A stretch of 64,000 nt of DNA from Leguminivora glycinivorella (GCF_023078275.1 NC_062993.1:9671252-9735251); one strand, 5' to 3'; positions 9,736 to 20,924 are shown, counted from the stretch's first letter. The notes: a model not told the origin generated them from the sequence alone. Program-made: numbers and translations.

Positions 9736-10355
9736 CATACCTACCTAATTGTATTGTTAACGTCCCATGTGTGTAGCCATTTCTGTATCTTTTTCTGAGC
9801 TTGAGCGAGAGCAGTTCGAATATTAATTAAAAAAAAAAGGAAATTGATCATAAATTAAATGGCATTTTAGAGACGTTGTAATTTCTGAGTTTTGTGAAAG
9901 ATATTGTAAACTAATTTAATATTATCTGGTTGAAACAGTTGAACCCGTTGATCATATATCATTATAAATTAAATTTTATAAATATTTTGATTGCAAAAAA
10001 CAGATGTTTTGACCATAAAGTTCTTGCCAAACCCCAGTGTGCGCAGCCGAATGCCCAAACGGTACCATGCCATGTTGAGTTAACTGTAGTTTAACTGTAC
10101 TTTAATATACCGATTTGTGAGAAACAGACGACACAATTATATTCTTTCAGACTCCCAAATGCAATACGTGTCTTATAAGGAAGTTAAAATTCCCCAAAAC
10201 AATTGTAACAACTTAGAGCCACTTTTAGGAACACTTTCTATTTCCATGTCTTACAAAAACATTACACCCAACTTTGTTATATGTGACAGAAGGATCAAAG
10301 TTTAGTGCGTAGAAAGAAAATATATTCTAAAAGTTGTTGGCAGAGTAAACTTTTT
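9736..10355. other. No gene; one family B MITE end
   Basis: GTGTGCGCAGCCGAATGCCC at about 10037 is a family B terminus (compare 63465). Otherwise AT-rich; a short ORF at 10117-10305 has no recognisable domain. Confidence 0.4.
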
Positions 10356-10885
10356 AACCGACTTCAAAAAAGGAGGAGGTTCTCAATTCGACTGAATGTT
10401 TTTTTTTTTTTTTTTGTATGTATGTTACTCGATATCTCCGAGAATCGTGGACCGATTTTCAAAATTTTTTTTTTGATCGAACCGGTATAACCCCGAGATG
10501 GTCCCATTGGCACCAAGTCAGGGTCTGATGATGGGATCCTGAAGAAATCGAGGGAACTCTTCAAATGTTATAGGCACATGTAATGTTTTTAGTCTATTTT
10601 TCAAAGGTACACCAGTATTTACGTCTGATGGTAATAATTTTATGTGGCTGAGCTGATGATGGAAGGTCAACTCCTCAATGGTTAGGAGTTTAAGGATAAT
10701 TCTTTCACTACTGTACATGTATTCGGACTGATACATATAATATCACTAGGAACCACTAAAAATCAACTGGGCTGATGATGGAAGGTCAACTCCTCAATGG
10801 TTAGGAGTTAAAGGATAATTCTTTCACTACTGTACATGTATTCGGACTGATACATATAATATCACTAGGAACCACTAAAAATCAA
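10356..10885 (+). mobile_element. Element with CGACTTCAAAAAAGGAGGAG head and 2-copy tandem repeat
   Basis: Begins AACCGACTTCAAAAAAGGAG, then GGTTCTCAATTCGACTGAAT, a T run, GTTACTCGATATCTCCGAG and GATGATGGGATCCTGAAGAA, the same order as 6297-6500. This start is frequent in lepidopteran genomes (Helitron-like in some descriptions; not proven here). A unit of about 119 bases (GCTGATGATGGAAGGTCAAC to CCACTAAAAATCAAC) is present twice, at about 10650 and 10769. Confidence 0.7.
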
Positions 10886-10894
10886 CAAATAAAT

Positions 10895-11286
10895 AAACTT
10901 TTTAACAAAAAATAAAACCGCCTTCAAAAATAAGCGCGTTACAAAACACGGAGAAACTAAAAAGCCAAAAATAATAAACCTTTCAATTCAGATTTCTTAT
11001 CGTATTGCAATAAGCTAAACATCCAAATTATAAACAAATCAATTATTTTTGGAGTCGGTACCAGCCTGTGTATGGTTGGGCGGGGCAAACAGGCAATAGC
11101 AAGGCGACGAACAGGTCTGGTACCGACTACAAAAATAATTGATTTGTTTATAATTTGGATGTTTAGCTTATTGCAATACGATAAGAAATCTGAATTGAAA
11201 GGTTTATTATTTTTGGCTTTTTAGTTTCTCCGTGTTTTGTAACGCGCTTATTTTTGAAGGCGGTTTTATTTTTTGTTAAAAAGTTT
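10895..11286. repeat. Near-perfect 170-bp-arm inverted repeat
   Basis: Left arm 10895-11064 and right arm 11117-11286 are both 170 bases and read as almost exact reverse complements (one difference seen: GGAGTCGG against CCGACTAC near the loop). The 52-base loop is 11065-11116. It abuts the 2-copy tandem repeat element, and the outer arm sequence (AACCGCCTTCAAAAATAAGC) echoes that element's AACCGACTTCAAAAAAGGAG head. Transcribed, it would fold into a long hairpin. Confidence 0.85.
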
Positions 11287-12562
11287 TTTTATTAAATAAT
11301 CCGGGATGTTTTCTACAAGTGTTATTTACGTGACTGAAACTAGTCTTAACATTTGAACCGGAGGGTTCTTTTTCGCATAGCAATTGACATGGAGATTTTA
11401 CGATCAATTGAAACTTTGTTTCGTCGCTTAAGGTCAGGTTTTTTTAACAATGTTTTGTTATAATACCATACTTTGTTAACGGAGACTTTTTTTGAAAAAT
11501 ATAAATACCATACCAAGAGTACCGAGACGTTCGTTAGGTCGTGTCAAAACCATATATCCATACATAGTGTCAAAACCAATTCAAAAGCATACAGATGTAG
11601 TGCGAAAAGATTTGCCTTCGTATTGTTAAGGACAGCACGTACGAACGCGTCATGCTATTAGGCCGTTTTCACATTATCCGATCCGATATCGGATGTAGGA
11701 AGGATGTAAAATGTAAGATTTATGCGCTTCCAGGTCTTTATTTATGTATTTGATAGATCATTATTACTAAAAAACGATATAAAACGCAAAAATTGCTGAT
11801 TTAATCCAGATGGCACTATCCTACGACAGTTTTTGTCCGAGGCACCATCGAACTGCCGATATCGGCAGGATGCTTCCGACATTTTTGGCATGCCGGACCC
11901 CCCGCCAGCTGTCGGCCGATAATATTTGTATGTGTACGTATATAATGTAGGTATACGTTTGTAGTAGTGTGCGTGACAAAAATGGCGTCTATTAAACAGT
12001 TGTTAATGATGAATTTCTGTTGAAAAAAAAAAAGATTGGTAATCATCGGTCCGAATTGCGGATACTATTTTTTTCATCTTTTAGTAGATATAGTTAAATG
12101 TAAAATTATTTATTTTAGCTGCCACTCTTGAGTATTTTTATGATCGTTATTTAAATTTTACAATAAAATATTTGAAATGTAGTGCGTATAATTATTAAAT
12201 ATAAAAAAAATTATGTGTAGCATGCAAGTAATGTGTCCGAGTGAATTGTTCGACTGATGGATGAAGATTATTGAGTGGATTTCAAACTAGCCCGGTTTCG
12301 TACTGATTTACCGGATGCCAGCCAATGCAATGGTAAACATTTAAAACTGCGTACTAATAATAATACTCTAGCCATCTTGGATGTCGCTTTTTGTGGGGGC
12401 CCATCTTGTGGGGACGAGTCACCGTCTGCCGGAAATAAAATTGGATACCGTTTTATTAGGCAGGCGTCCGGTTTTTTATCCATAGCCCAGTATTTAGTCC
12501 ATCACTTTCATCAAAATAGACCAGTTCATTTTAGATTCCATTAACTCTCACTTACTTACTAT
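11287..12562. other. No supported gene; solitary MITE end at 11661
   Basis: GGCCGTTTTCACATTATCCG at 11661 starts like the harbinger-type MITE at 19484 but the second terminus is missing. An 89-codon ORF at 12275-12544 has no recognisable domain. The rest is AT-rich. Confidence 0.4.
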
Positions 12563-12740
12563 ACTTATTAATATTATAAATGGGAAAGTGTGTGTCTCTT
12601 TGTTTGTCCGTCTTTCACGGTAAAACGGAGTGACGAATTGACGTGATTTTTTAGGTGGAGATGGTTAAAGGGATGGAGAGTGATATAGGCTACTTTTTGT
12701 CTCTTTCAAACGCGAGCGAAGCCGCAGGCAAAAGCTAGTT
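12563..12740 (+). mobile_element. F1 element, internally deleted
   Basis: TTAATATTATAAATGGGAAA through GCGAGCGAAGCCGCAGGCAA and AAGCTAGT; the AATGGGGG block is missing compared with 8566-8840. Confidence 0.75.
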
Positions 12741-13710
12741 TCATCTATTTGTTTTGAACGAACATGTGTAAGTCTGTGGTATTAATTCGATTTCCATTTA
12801 AACACAGTAAGTAAATATGTAGTTCTGAAATATTTAAATGTAGAAAAATCGAACAGCACATGGCGATACGATAGTATTAATTATCACACTGTGACATCGC
12901 CCTATCCATAAATATTTTTTTAAAAGGAAAGATATCCATAAATATTTTTTTAAGGGCCAACTGTGTTTCACTGCTGAACAAAGGCAATATATATGTATAT
13001 TAAAAATATATTATGTAGTGTGAGAGTGTGACGCAAAGAATGGTATGTATTATCAATCTATTTTTATAAAACAATATATTACCGTCAAGATATTTCGGGT
13101 TAACAAATGAAACATTTCACATTCCCGCCCTATTTTTAACATTCGCGGAACTCACCGAAAACAACCGATGTCTCATACTAATGACACGATGACAGCATTC
13201 AACCTGTCTCGTGACATGTCTCGCGATTCAAGTTCATGCCAACAACAACAGCGTGCTAATCGGTGACTCCACTTATTACATTATTTTTAAACTGGTTTTT
13301 GATATGTTTGTTTTGGAATATTGAGCATAGGAAATTTGGGTGAAATATAAACGAGTTTCCTATTAAAATACGAATTTTTTTGGTCTCTTTTGACGGGAAT
13401 AAAATGCAAAGGTATGTAAAATCACATAAAATAAATTAAGTAGGCTAATATTTTTTTGGTCTTCTTCGTTAGCTTACCCGTTTTTTGTCTAATAACTATC
13501 TCATAGATGTATATTGTCCTCCAATATTTATTTATTTTATTGTGTAAGGTTTTTAAGTAAAATGTATAAGCAACAAAAGTCAGATTAAGAAAAATTAAAC
13601 GTGTCGATTGAATTGCAAGAGAAGAGTAGACGAATGTATGCAGCCCTATACTACTTACATTCTTGTCTTTTCGGATAAACATTGCATGCTAGGATAGCTA
13701 TTGCATTGTA
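12741..13710. other. No gene or recognised repeat
   Basis: AT-rich. A 27-base segment (GATATCCATAAATATTTTTT region, 12904-12950) is locally duplicated. Nothing else supportable. Confidence 0.45.
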
Positions 13711-13743
13711 TTAGGAGGTGCAAGCACCTACTGCTTACCCTTA

Positions 13744-13886
13744 CGCCGTGGCTTGCGTAGGCGACGGTCGCACGATGGTCGCGCGACGGCGATGCGACGC
13801 ATACGAAATCAAACCTTATCGATATGGAAGTATGAGACGCGACGGCGACGACGGTCGCGCGACCGTCGCCCACGCAAGACACGGCG
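13744..13886. mobile_element. GC-rich MITE (CGCCGTGGCTTGCGT termini), TTA target site
   Basis: Termini CGCCGTGGCTTGCGTAGGCG and CGCCCACGCAAGACACGGCG are inverted copies; TTA flanks both ends (13741-13743, 13887-13889). The equivalent unfilled site CCCTTAGAG exists at 50757-50765 in a related SINE. TTA/TAA target duplications point to PIF/Harbinger mobilisation. Further copies: 25629-25768 and 33889-34038. Confidence 0.85.
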
Positions 13887-13919
13887 TTAGAGTTGGTCAA
13901 AGACGCCTAGGCTTACAAA

Positions 13920-15006
13920 CATAGCTGGGCATTAACTCGTTAATCCGTTAATCGTTAATTAACGAAGTTAACATTTCGATTAACGGATTAACTTTTAAGT
14001 TAACTTTAAAAAATGTTAACGGATTCGTTAACTTCCGTTAAATTTCATAGAGTCCGTTAATCGTTAATCCAGCACCCCAAGCGGCTCGCTGCGCCGCGAA
14101 AACCACGTTCTTACTACTGCTACTGTAAAAGCTCGTAGTACGGCAAAACCTAGGATTTATCGGTAAAAGCAGATCCGTCCGTTATAAACAGTCTAAATAC
14201 CAATTGGCGATTTTAACTATAAAACTCCCGTGAGACTCATACATATTTAAAAATATTTTAAGCGGGTTACTCACGTATTAAGTCGATATAGCGTTCGACA
14301 TGTTTCGGTTCAATTTCGAGAACCTTTCTCAAGAGTAGCGACCCCGCCTTTACATGTCGAGAGCGCGACGCATACTGTCGAAATTGAACCGAAACATGTC
14401 GAACGCTATATCGACTTAATACGTGAGTAACCCGCTTAAAATATTTTTAAATACCAATTGGTGACTTTGGATCACTTATTCGAGATCTTCTAAATCTTAT
14501 TAGGCGTGCTAGATCGATCACTAACCTAGGAATAGAGTGCAATCATCAGGCATGACAGACAAATCGCGCAACCGACGCATCGAGTTAGAGTCCGGCGCGG
14601 GCCTTCGATTACTCTACGAAGTTATCGTGAGTTGTCATCTCAAATCTCAATCTGAAGAACCGACGCACCACGATCGCGACCGCATGAATGACCCAATAAT
14701 TACCAATCCGAAGTAAAACGTAGGATTTAGCCAACCAACGGCGGTAAAAGCCCGAGGAGACCGTAATTATTACATTTTGGTTTTTTACCGATTGGCGTCA
14801 CAGGTTTTAATGTACTTAGTAAATAGAAATACATAATACCTACAGTGGAGTCCTATTTTTATGACGTGTTAACGGATTATCGATTAACTTTAACTTCCGT
14901 TAAATCTACCGAAATGTATCGCTTTAACGATTAACGAAGTTAACTTTTTAAGTAACGGATTAACGATTATCGAAGTTAACTATTTGATTAACGGTGCCCA
15001 GCTATG
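13920..15006. mobile_element. Non-autonomous hAT transposon with 8-bp target duplication
   Basis: Termini CATAGCTGGGCA (13920) and TGCCCAGCTATG (15006) are perfect inverted repeats of hAT type, and CTTACAAA occurs immediately outside on both sides (13912-13919, 15007-15014), an exact 8-bp duplication as hAT elements make. Sub-terminal regions are packed with TTAACGGATTAACG / CGTTAATCCGTTAA variants, plausible transposase-binding arrays. No transposase ORF remains; the interior holds a PLE fragment (14229-14460). Confidence 0.9.
14229..14460. mobile_element. PLE 3' fragment, inverted-repeat form, inside the hAT
   Basis: Left arm (ACTCCCGTGAGACTCATACA ... AGCGGGTTACTCACGTATTA ... GACATGTTTCGGTTCAATTT) is the reverse complement of the right arm (AAATTGAACCGAAACATGTC ... 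TAATACGTGAGTAACCCGCT). It matches 31381-31548. On the minus strand the 14330-14290 segment has GGTTC-loop-GAACC-GAAACATGTC with CTTGAGAAA where a hammerhead would have CUGANGA. Confidence 0.7.
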
Positions 15007-15093
15007 CTTACAAATATGGGATACAGAAGAGAAATTTCGACGGCTTCCGCTATGACGGTTTGAATCCGGCCTTCGCCACTGGTGGTGTCCGTC

Positions 15094-15825
15094 ATTTTTT
15101 TTTTTTTTTTTTTTTTTTATTAACCCTAATGTAATATGATCATTACATGGTAAGTCAGCATTTTACAATATTTTATAACATTTTACTATGTCAGTAAGTA
15201 AGCTTAGTATTAATCATAATAAATAATAATCTATTTACAAATTTCGTCAATTACATTATCATTCAATGATAAATATTCATTTATCGAATAGAAGGCATGG
15301 TTTTGGAAAAAGATTTTTACTGTGTTTTTAAATAAATTGAAAGGTAAATCGGTGACATTTGTGGGCAATTTATTAAAAAGCTTTATTTTTATAAAAATTC
15401 CCTGTTTTTGGCATTTTTTCAATTTAAGAAAGGGAAGTATTAGCTTGCTATTGTTCCTCGTATTATAATTGTGACAATCCGAACGCTTAAGTAAAGTATT
15501 TGATTTGTTATGAATGTCTAACACAGAGTTGTATATGTACAGTGATATGACCGTCATTATTTTAAGCTTCAAAAAGTAAGACCTCGCAGATGTGCGCCAA
15601 TTTACCCCACATATTATTCTAATTGAGCGTTTTTGTAGAATCAGTACCCGATTTATATCTACAGCATTTCCCCAGATTGTAATTGCATAAGCAAGTAAAC
15701 TTTGTACATGAGCATAGTAGTAGTTTTTCTTTAATATATGACATCTTATTTCAATTTTTAATTGCAAGACTCTTAAGTTTTCTGTTAATGGACCTACAGA
15801 GTGAAAAATAAATAAAACCAAAACT
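15094..15825 (-). pseudogene. Jockey-like LINE, RT C-terminal region, minus strand
   Basis: A minus-strand frame (15821 to 15231, 196 codons) contains YAHVQSLLAYAITIWGNA, LILQKRSIRIICGVNWRTS, HNYNTRNNSKL and KLFNKLPTNVTDLPF. This order (Y-x-H-S-L-L-Y-x-x-W-G, LQKR-x-IR-I-G, NYNTR, FNKLP) is characteristic of the region downstream of the reverse transcriptase core in Jockey/CR1-clade LINEs. The frame is undamaged over this length. It is 5'-truncated near 15825 and ends at a poly(A) run (T run 15097-15119 on plus), so it looks like a recent truncated insertion. Confidence 0.85.
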
Positions 15826-16901
15826 TGTTTCTTAAAAACTGTGAATCATGTCACGTATGCCATAACATGTCGTAGATTTAGAAGCTCACAGGCTCTTGAG
15901 CATGTCTAGGAGACACAGATCACTTACCGCTAATAAATATTGTTCCGGTGCTATACCAGCGCTTTTAATACAATTCTTTAATTGTTAATAAAAAATGAAG
16001 GGGGAATAACAAGGTCTGAACCTAAGACTCGATCAAGTCATCAAATTTTATGCTCAACTGACAGAAAACCACTCATCCCATCCCTTCTCTGTATAAAATC
16101 CTAAAACCCTATATGAAATTGCGATAATTATTGTGCGCTCAAAACGCTCACGATAATATCTCTTTCGTAGCTATCTATCTCTATCGATCTTGAGTATTGG
16201 CGCGACAGAGCCAGACTATATTTTTGCGGCGTTTTGGTGGCGATTGGTGTCGCGGGCCAGGTAAGTACATTTTACTATTGAGTGATGCTGGTCATTGTTA
16301 CTATTTCCGAAGTAAGTACGAGTAAAAAGAACACCTACGTAGTCACAAAGTAGGTAGAAAATTTCATGAAGCGTAGTCTAACGTGGGTGTCTATGTTCAG
16401 AAACAACCCTTTCAAACATATGAGTTTCTCGTGGTTTATGAGTAGACACGTTTCGTTCACCTCGAGATGTACTCGATATCGAATTATCTATATAAGTATC
16501 GTGGTGCCATCGTATTCAAAGACACGTCGAAGTGGTTTGTGTTTCATAGGATCGGAGCTATTTTCGGATTTTCAATAGGTACTACTATTCCTACTTAGAC
16601 AGATAGATTCCTACAGTCTACAAATATATGGAATAATTTATGTTATTAAATAAAATTATGGAATATTTTATTGAATAAATTTGATTTGTGCCTTAATGAA
16701 CAAAAAAAAACTCACTTTAAGTACCTGTACAAATATTTGGTATGTCATATTATAATTTAGTATCTTGATTGATATTTATAATTCTATAAGTATATATGAT
16801 ATTTATAATTATATAATTATAAAAGTATTTATAATTATTAAAAAAAAAGTTTTTCGATGTGTCATGCTACTCAGTTACTCATACTTTAATTATATCAAAT
16901 A
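15826..16901. other. No gene; family B MITE fragment at 16130-16262
   Basis: AACGCTCACGATAATATCTC, TATCTCTATCGATCTTGAGT and GGCGCGACAGAGCCAGAC (16145-16216) are family B core. The remainder is AT-rich with no supported ORF. Confidence 0.5.
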
Positions 16902-17030
16902 ATTGCGTTTTCACATTATTCGATCCGATATCGGATGTCGGAAGGATTTCAAAGGCAAAAATCAAAGATGGCGGCTTGAATGTATGAGATATCGGTCCTA
17001 CATCCGATTCTATAATGTGAAAACGCACTA
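16902..17030. mobile_element. Harbinger-like MITE (GTGCGTTTTCACATTATCCG), TAA target
   Basis: TTGCGTTTTCACATTATTCG and its inverse ATAATGTGAAAACGCAC bound a 129-base element with CGATCCGATATCGGATGTCG just inside. TAA flanks both ends. Related copies: 19484, 37857, 48009. Confidence 0.85.
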
Positions 17031-17234
17031 ACGTTGACTGAAAAAACACACCGCACTATTTTTTCCATGTCTGTCGAATAGAGACCCTGCTGTTGTTTCG
17101 ATCGAGTTTTCAATGTATGAACTTTATACGTGACTTGTTATACAATAAAACTTTATTGCCCAGCTTTACGGCTCAAGGGGGGGAAATGGAAATAAACACA
17201 CGCTGTTACTATTTCAAATTTCACATTAAACTAT

Positions 17235-17477
17235 ACTAGCTTTTGCCCGTGGCTTCGCTCGCATTAAATTCGAAAATTGCGGAATCCGAATGCTGCATAT
17301 AAACATCCATCTCCTATTTTAGGGAAGTGGAGGGTTAGAAAGAGACAAAAAGTAGCCTATGTCACTTTCCATCCCTTCAACTATCTCCTTTTAAAAAATC
17401 ACGTCAATTCGTCGCTCCGTTTTGCCCTGGAAGACGGACAAACAAACAGACACAGTCACTTTCCCATTTAGTGGTAT
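17235..17477 (-). mobile_element. F1 element, minus strand
   Basis: ACTAGCTTTTGCCCGTGGCT start, AGAAAGAGACAAAAAGTAGC and CGTCCGTCTT complements in F1 order reversed, ending at ATTAATATT-like sequence. Confidence 0.75.
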
Positions 17478-18105
17478 AATATTAAAAATAAAATATAGAA
17501 TGGATAAAACTTTAACGGTGTGGAATTGAATTAACTCATATATCAAGTTTACATTTCATTTGAAAGAAAATACTAAAACGCATACTTTGCTGAAATAAAA
17601 TAATTTATTATTCAAATGTGGGTAGGTATCAATAAAATGGACTATTTCCAGCAAAGTTACATTTGCGCTTGTGAAAATTGAAATTGGAAAATGAAAAAGT
17701 TGCAATCTGTTGAAATAGGGTTTAAGAAACGGCTTATGGGAGGTAAAGTTATGTTTGCTGAAGCGTGTGAGGAGTCATGCAAGTAACAGAGTTCTGGAGA
17801 TGTAGATGCAGGGTTGTCACTGCAAAGTTAATTAAAATATTTTAAATTCACACTGACACTGAAACTTAGTAGTTCATGTGCTCTGCCTAACCCTTTGTGA
17901 TATAGGCGTGATTATATGTATGTATGTAAAGTAAAGGTCTACTATTTAATATGCCTCCATTTATTGTTTAAATACATTAAATAGGTAGGTGTATATCGGT
18001 AGGTATCCATAAATTATATTCAGGCAAAAAAATACTAATGAGCGGATTGATTTCTTCGTCACCTCATTTCGTGGCCGACAAATCTGACAATTGAGTGACG
18101 ACTGC
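17478..18105. other. No gene or recognised repeat
   Basis: AT-rich; nothing supportable. Confidence 0.45.
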
Positions 18106-18545
18106 TCATTATTTTTCCCCTCACTAGCTCGGAAACACGTGTTTTGTCCTTTAATACCAGCGGGTAAAAACGCATTTTATCCACTAGTGGGTAAAGTAAT
18201 TTGACCTTGAATAAAGTCAAATTAACTGCTTTAAAATTGATAAAAGTAGGTGAATCTAGTAATAAAGATGATTTACCACCTGTGGAACTACTATTATAAG
18301 CAGTGATAAACGCATTTTTTGCGTTGTAGTTTCCTCACTATAGTGAGGGCAAAAGTTTTGTGTTACACTCGGGTGCAAATGTATTTTACTTCTCGTGTGT
18401 TAAAAAACTCGCAAGTTCAGGATTCTATTCTCGAACCACTCGCTTCGCTCGTGGTTCAACTATAGAATCCTTTCACTTGCTCGTTTTTCAATTTCACACT
18501 CGGCGTTAAAATACAACTTTGCCCCCTTGTATAACAAATAACTAT
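18106..18545. repeat. 440-bp dispersed repeat H, copy 1 (copy 2 at 46172)
   Basis: TTTTCCCCTCACTAGCTCGG to CCCCTTGTATAACAAATAAC is nearly identical to 46172-46604 in the same orientation. It contains CTCGAACCACTCGCTTCGCT with its inverse AGCGAAGCGAGTGGTTC-like partner, an internal hairpin. Confidence 0.8.
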
Positions 18546-19009
18546 TAAAGTTTTTGGTTAAAATTGAAGTATCTGATTCTAATAATATATCAGTTTTTTA
18601 TTAAAAATTTGGTACTTAATCAAACATTATTACCTACCAGCAGCGGCTGGTCCATACAAGCCGATTCCCACCGGCTTGCCTAAAATTGATTACTAGTAAA
18701 GTACCTAATGTTAAGGTAGGTTTCTTTTTGCTTTGGTGTTGCCTAGCAGAAATTTTCACCAGCCGCCACTGTTACCTACTTAATATTCTTATTAATTATA
18801 CTTTCATGTTTTTTTTTAAATAGGTAGGGTAGGTACTTACTACTTAATCCTAACCTTCCCTTCCCTAAACCTTACCTTCAAATCAAGAGTGAACAGGCAT
18901 CTTATCGATAAGTATAAGGACAAAACAAACAAATGCCGCCACTGTTTGGTACCTATTTGATATAAGAAAGTCTAATTTTTATTTTATATTCTTATTAATT
19001 ATACTTTCA
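18546..19009. other. Mixed repeat debris; LINE tail piece at 18872-18905
   Basis: 18638-18772 has partial inverted ends (GCAGCGGCTGGTCCATACAA / CACCAGCCGCCACTG). CCTTCAAATCAAGAGTGAAC (18875-18894) is the same LINE C-terminal/3' segment as 19907-20030. Confidence 0.45.
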
Positions 19010-19335
19010 TTTGAGAATTTTCAATGACTGTTTGCAAATAGGTAGAGTCCTCTTCATGGTTTTTCAATTGGTACTTGCAGAATAAATGCTTTATATAATT
19101 AAAAAAAACTTTTTGAGCAACGTTCCGGATTGTCGTAAATTTTTGATGCAAGCAGGATGAGAGAAACAGATAAAAAAATTAGCCACTTGCTTTACGTCGA
19201 GTTTCTAGGACAAAATGTGAACCTTATTATGTGCCTTATTAAGCCTATGTCTTGTTTTAAGAAAAAAATATAATAGCAAATAAATACGGCTACTCAAAGT
19301 TGTCCTCATACTTAACGATACAGTCTTTATTTGCG
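19010..19335. repeat. Dispersed repeat J, copy 1 (inverted copy at 39004-39660)
   Basis: TTTACGTCGAGTTTCTAGGA, CTTATTATGTGCCTTATTAA and CTTAACGATACAGTCTTTAT recur in reverse orientation at 39004-39150, and the ATCCTGCTTG / AACGTTCCGG section at 39515-39650. Confidence 0.7.
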
Positions 19336-19483
19336 ATTTTTGGAAAGAGCATGTTTAATTGATTACTATAAACATGATTATTTATCTGGTGGTGCGGCCA
19401 ATAATCATGGGCTCAAATCTCCTAAGGGATTAAAACCCAGCTATACATGATCTGATAAATCTTTTAAATAAATGCGCATTTTT

Positions 19484-19620
19484 AGTGCGTTTTCACACAT
19501 TATCCGATCCGATATCGGATGTCGGACCGATATCCCATACATTACAGGCGCCATCTTGGATTTTTTCTATTGAAATCTTTCCGACATCCGATATCGGATC
19601 GGATAATGTGAAAACGGACT
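19484..19620. mobile_element. Harbinger-like MITE, TTA target
   Basis: GTGCGTTTTCACACATTATC at the left and GATAATGTGAAAACGGAC at the right, with CGATCCGATATCGGATGTCG palindromic sub-termini. TTA precedes and follows the element. Confidence 0.85.
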
Positions 19621-19692
19621 TAAGCAGAGCTTTTCTGTAATAATTTGTACAATATTTGTGTAATAGTTTTACAACTAAATAATAGAAATCCA

Positions 19693-20058
19693 TACTAATA
19701 TTGTAAATGGGAAAGTGTGTGTGTCTGTTTTTGTTTGTCCGTCTTTCACGGCAAAACGGAGCGACAAATTGATTAATTGATTTTTTAATTGGAAATAGTT
19801 CGAGGGATGGAGGGTGACATAGGCTACTTTTTGTCTCTTCCTAACCTTCCACTTCCGTAAAATGGGGGATCGAAGTGTATAAAGAGCATTTCGCAATTTT
19901 CCCGGCAACCTTCAAATCAAGAGTGAACAGGCATCTTCTGGGCGAGCTCACTCCATCGTGAGCCACGTCTTTGCCTTTGGCTAGTCTGTGGTCAAGAGTA
20001 AGCCCATTTATAATAATAAAAAAAAAAATGCGAGCGACGCCGCGGGCAAAAGCTAGTA
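19693..20058 (+). mobile_element. F1 element interrupted by a LINE tail
   Basis: F1 runs from TAATATTGTAAATGGGAAAG to CATTTCGCAATTTTCCCGG, resumes at ATGCGAGCGACGCCGCGGGC and ends AAAGCTAGT. The intervening block is the LINE tail below. Confidence 0.8.
19907..20030 (+). mobile_element. 5'-truncated LINE 3' end inside F1
   Basis: AACCTTCAAATCAAGAGTGA codes in frame for FKSRVNRHLLGELTPS, a LINE protein C-terminus, followed by GTCTTTGCCTTTGGCTAGTC, AGAGTAAGCCCATTTATAAT and an A run. Other truncated copies: 18872, 37985 (minus), 50476. Confidence 0.7.
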
Positions 20059-20402
20059 GTAAATAAAGTTACATTGTCTATGATTTTGAGCATCATGTCC
20101 GTTTAAACATAATTATGAGTGGCAACCCTAGCCGCTGTAAAGGCTGAATTGGAAATGAACCCGAGGAGCTGACGCCGCGGAGTCTGAGAATGACGCTTTG
20201 AAAGTTTAAGAGGCATCCCTCACACGTAGCGCACCTACTGGGGGGGCGATTTTTGAATCTCGCATACGGGATTTTGTCACTAAAATACCGGTTGAAAACG
20301 GTGACTTGCTTATTATTTTCAGTGACAATTTTCTGAATTCGAACGCGTGAGACTCTTAAATCGGCCCGCTGTTCCCAAACCGTAGTGATGAGGGAACTTT
20401 TT

Positions 20403-20605
20403 ATAACCAGGGGCGGCCCACTCCGCGATTCTATCGCCGCGCTACAAGTACGTGCTGGCGCGTGGCGGCGAGTTCGTGGCCCGTTCACTGGTGACGACCT
20501 TCGCGCGGTGCAATAGAATTCAATGTCGGCTGCTCGCGTGCGGTCCGTTTGCTAATGTAGGTAAGAATTTTGAATGGCGGCATTTTGTGAACATCAAAGG
20601 AGTGA
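20403..20605 (+). repeat. Dispersed repeat I, copy 1
   Basis: GGGGCGGCCCACTCCGCGAT, GCAATAGAATTCAATGTCGG and TGAATGGCGGCATTTTGTGA recur at 33380-33585 (minus) and 59990-60178 (plus). It may be a SINE, but I see no pol III boxes. Confidence 0.7.
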
Positions 20606-20650
20606 CCCTTCTGTACTTGTACTAGTTATATATTCTGTGTTATAACTCTA

Positions 20651-20919
20651 AAAGCTCCGCCACAAATGCGCGTTTTGAGAGCGTTAGCAGAGCGCAATGA
20701 TAGCGGTACGCCGGACGAACGCTGGCGTTGCGCCCAGCGGACGCCGGCGGGAACTAACGAGCGCGGATTGCAAGCGGAATGCACGCGGATTACGAGCGGA
20801 ACGCCAGCCTTCGTCCGGCGCACCGCTATCATTGCGTTCCGCTGACGCTCCGCTGACGCTCCGCTGACGCTCCGCTGACGCTACGCTATCAAAACGCTTT
20901 ATGTGTGGCGGAGGCTTAA
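20651..20919. mobile_element. GC-rich TIR element with 11-bp tandem repeats
   Basis: AGCTCCGCCACAAATGCGCG (left) and AGCGTTTTGATAG-complement / GTGTGGCGGAGGCT (right) are inverted ends, flanked by TAAA on both sides. Longer inner arms (AATGATAGCGGTACGCCGGA with TCCGGCGCACCGCTATCATT) pair. The unit CGCTCCGCTGA repeats about four times at 20834-20880. Confidence 0.75.
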
Positions 20920-20924
20920 AGCTC

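Larger units (their letters stand above)
13711..15096 (+). mobile_element. SINE relic split by a MITE and a hAT element
   Basis: Pieces 13711-13743, 13887-13919 and 15007-15096, joined, parallel the intact stretch at 50728-50905: GGAGGTGCAAGCAC, TTAGAGTTGGTCAAAGACGC, AGAAATTTCGACGG, then GGTTTGAATCC (B-box-like) and CCACTGGTGGTGTCCG. The unit is interrupted by the MITE at 13744-13886 and the hAT at 13920-15006. Part of the tRNA-like head seems deleted. Confidence 0.6.

Noticed and set aside
12275..12544. 89-codon ORF as a gene
   Set aside because: No recognisable domain, no neighbouring splice or gene context, and the opposite strand is also open.
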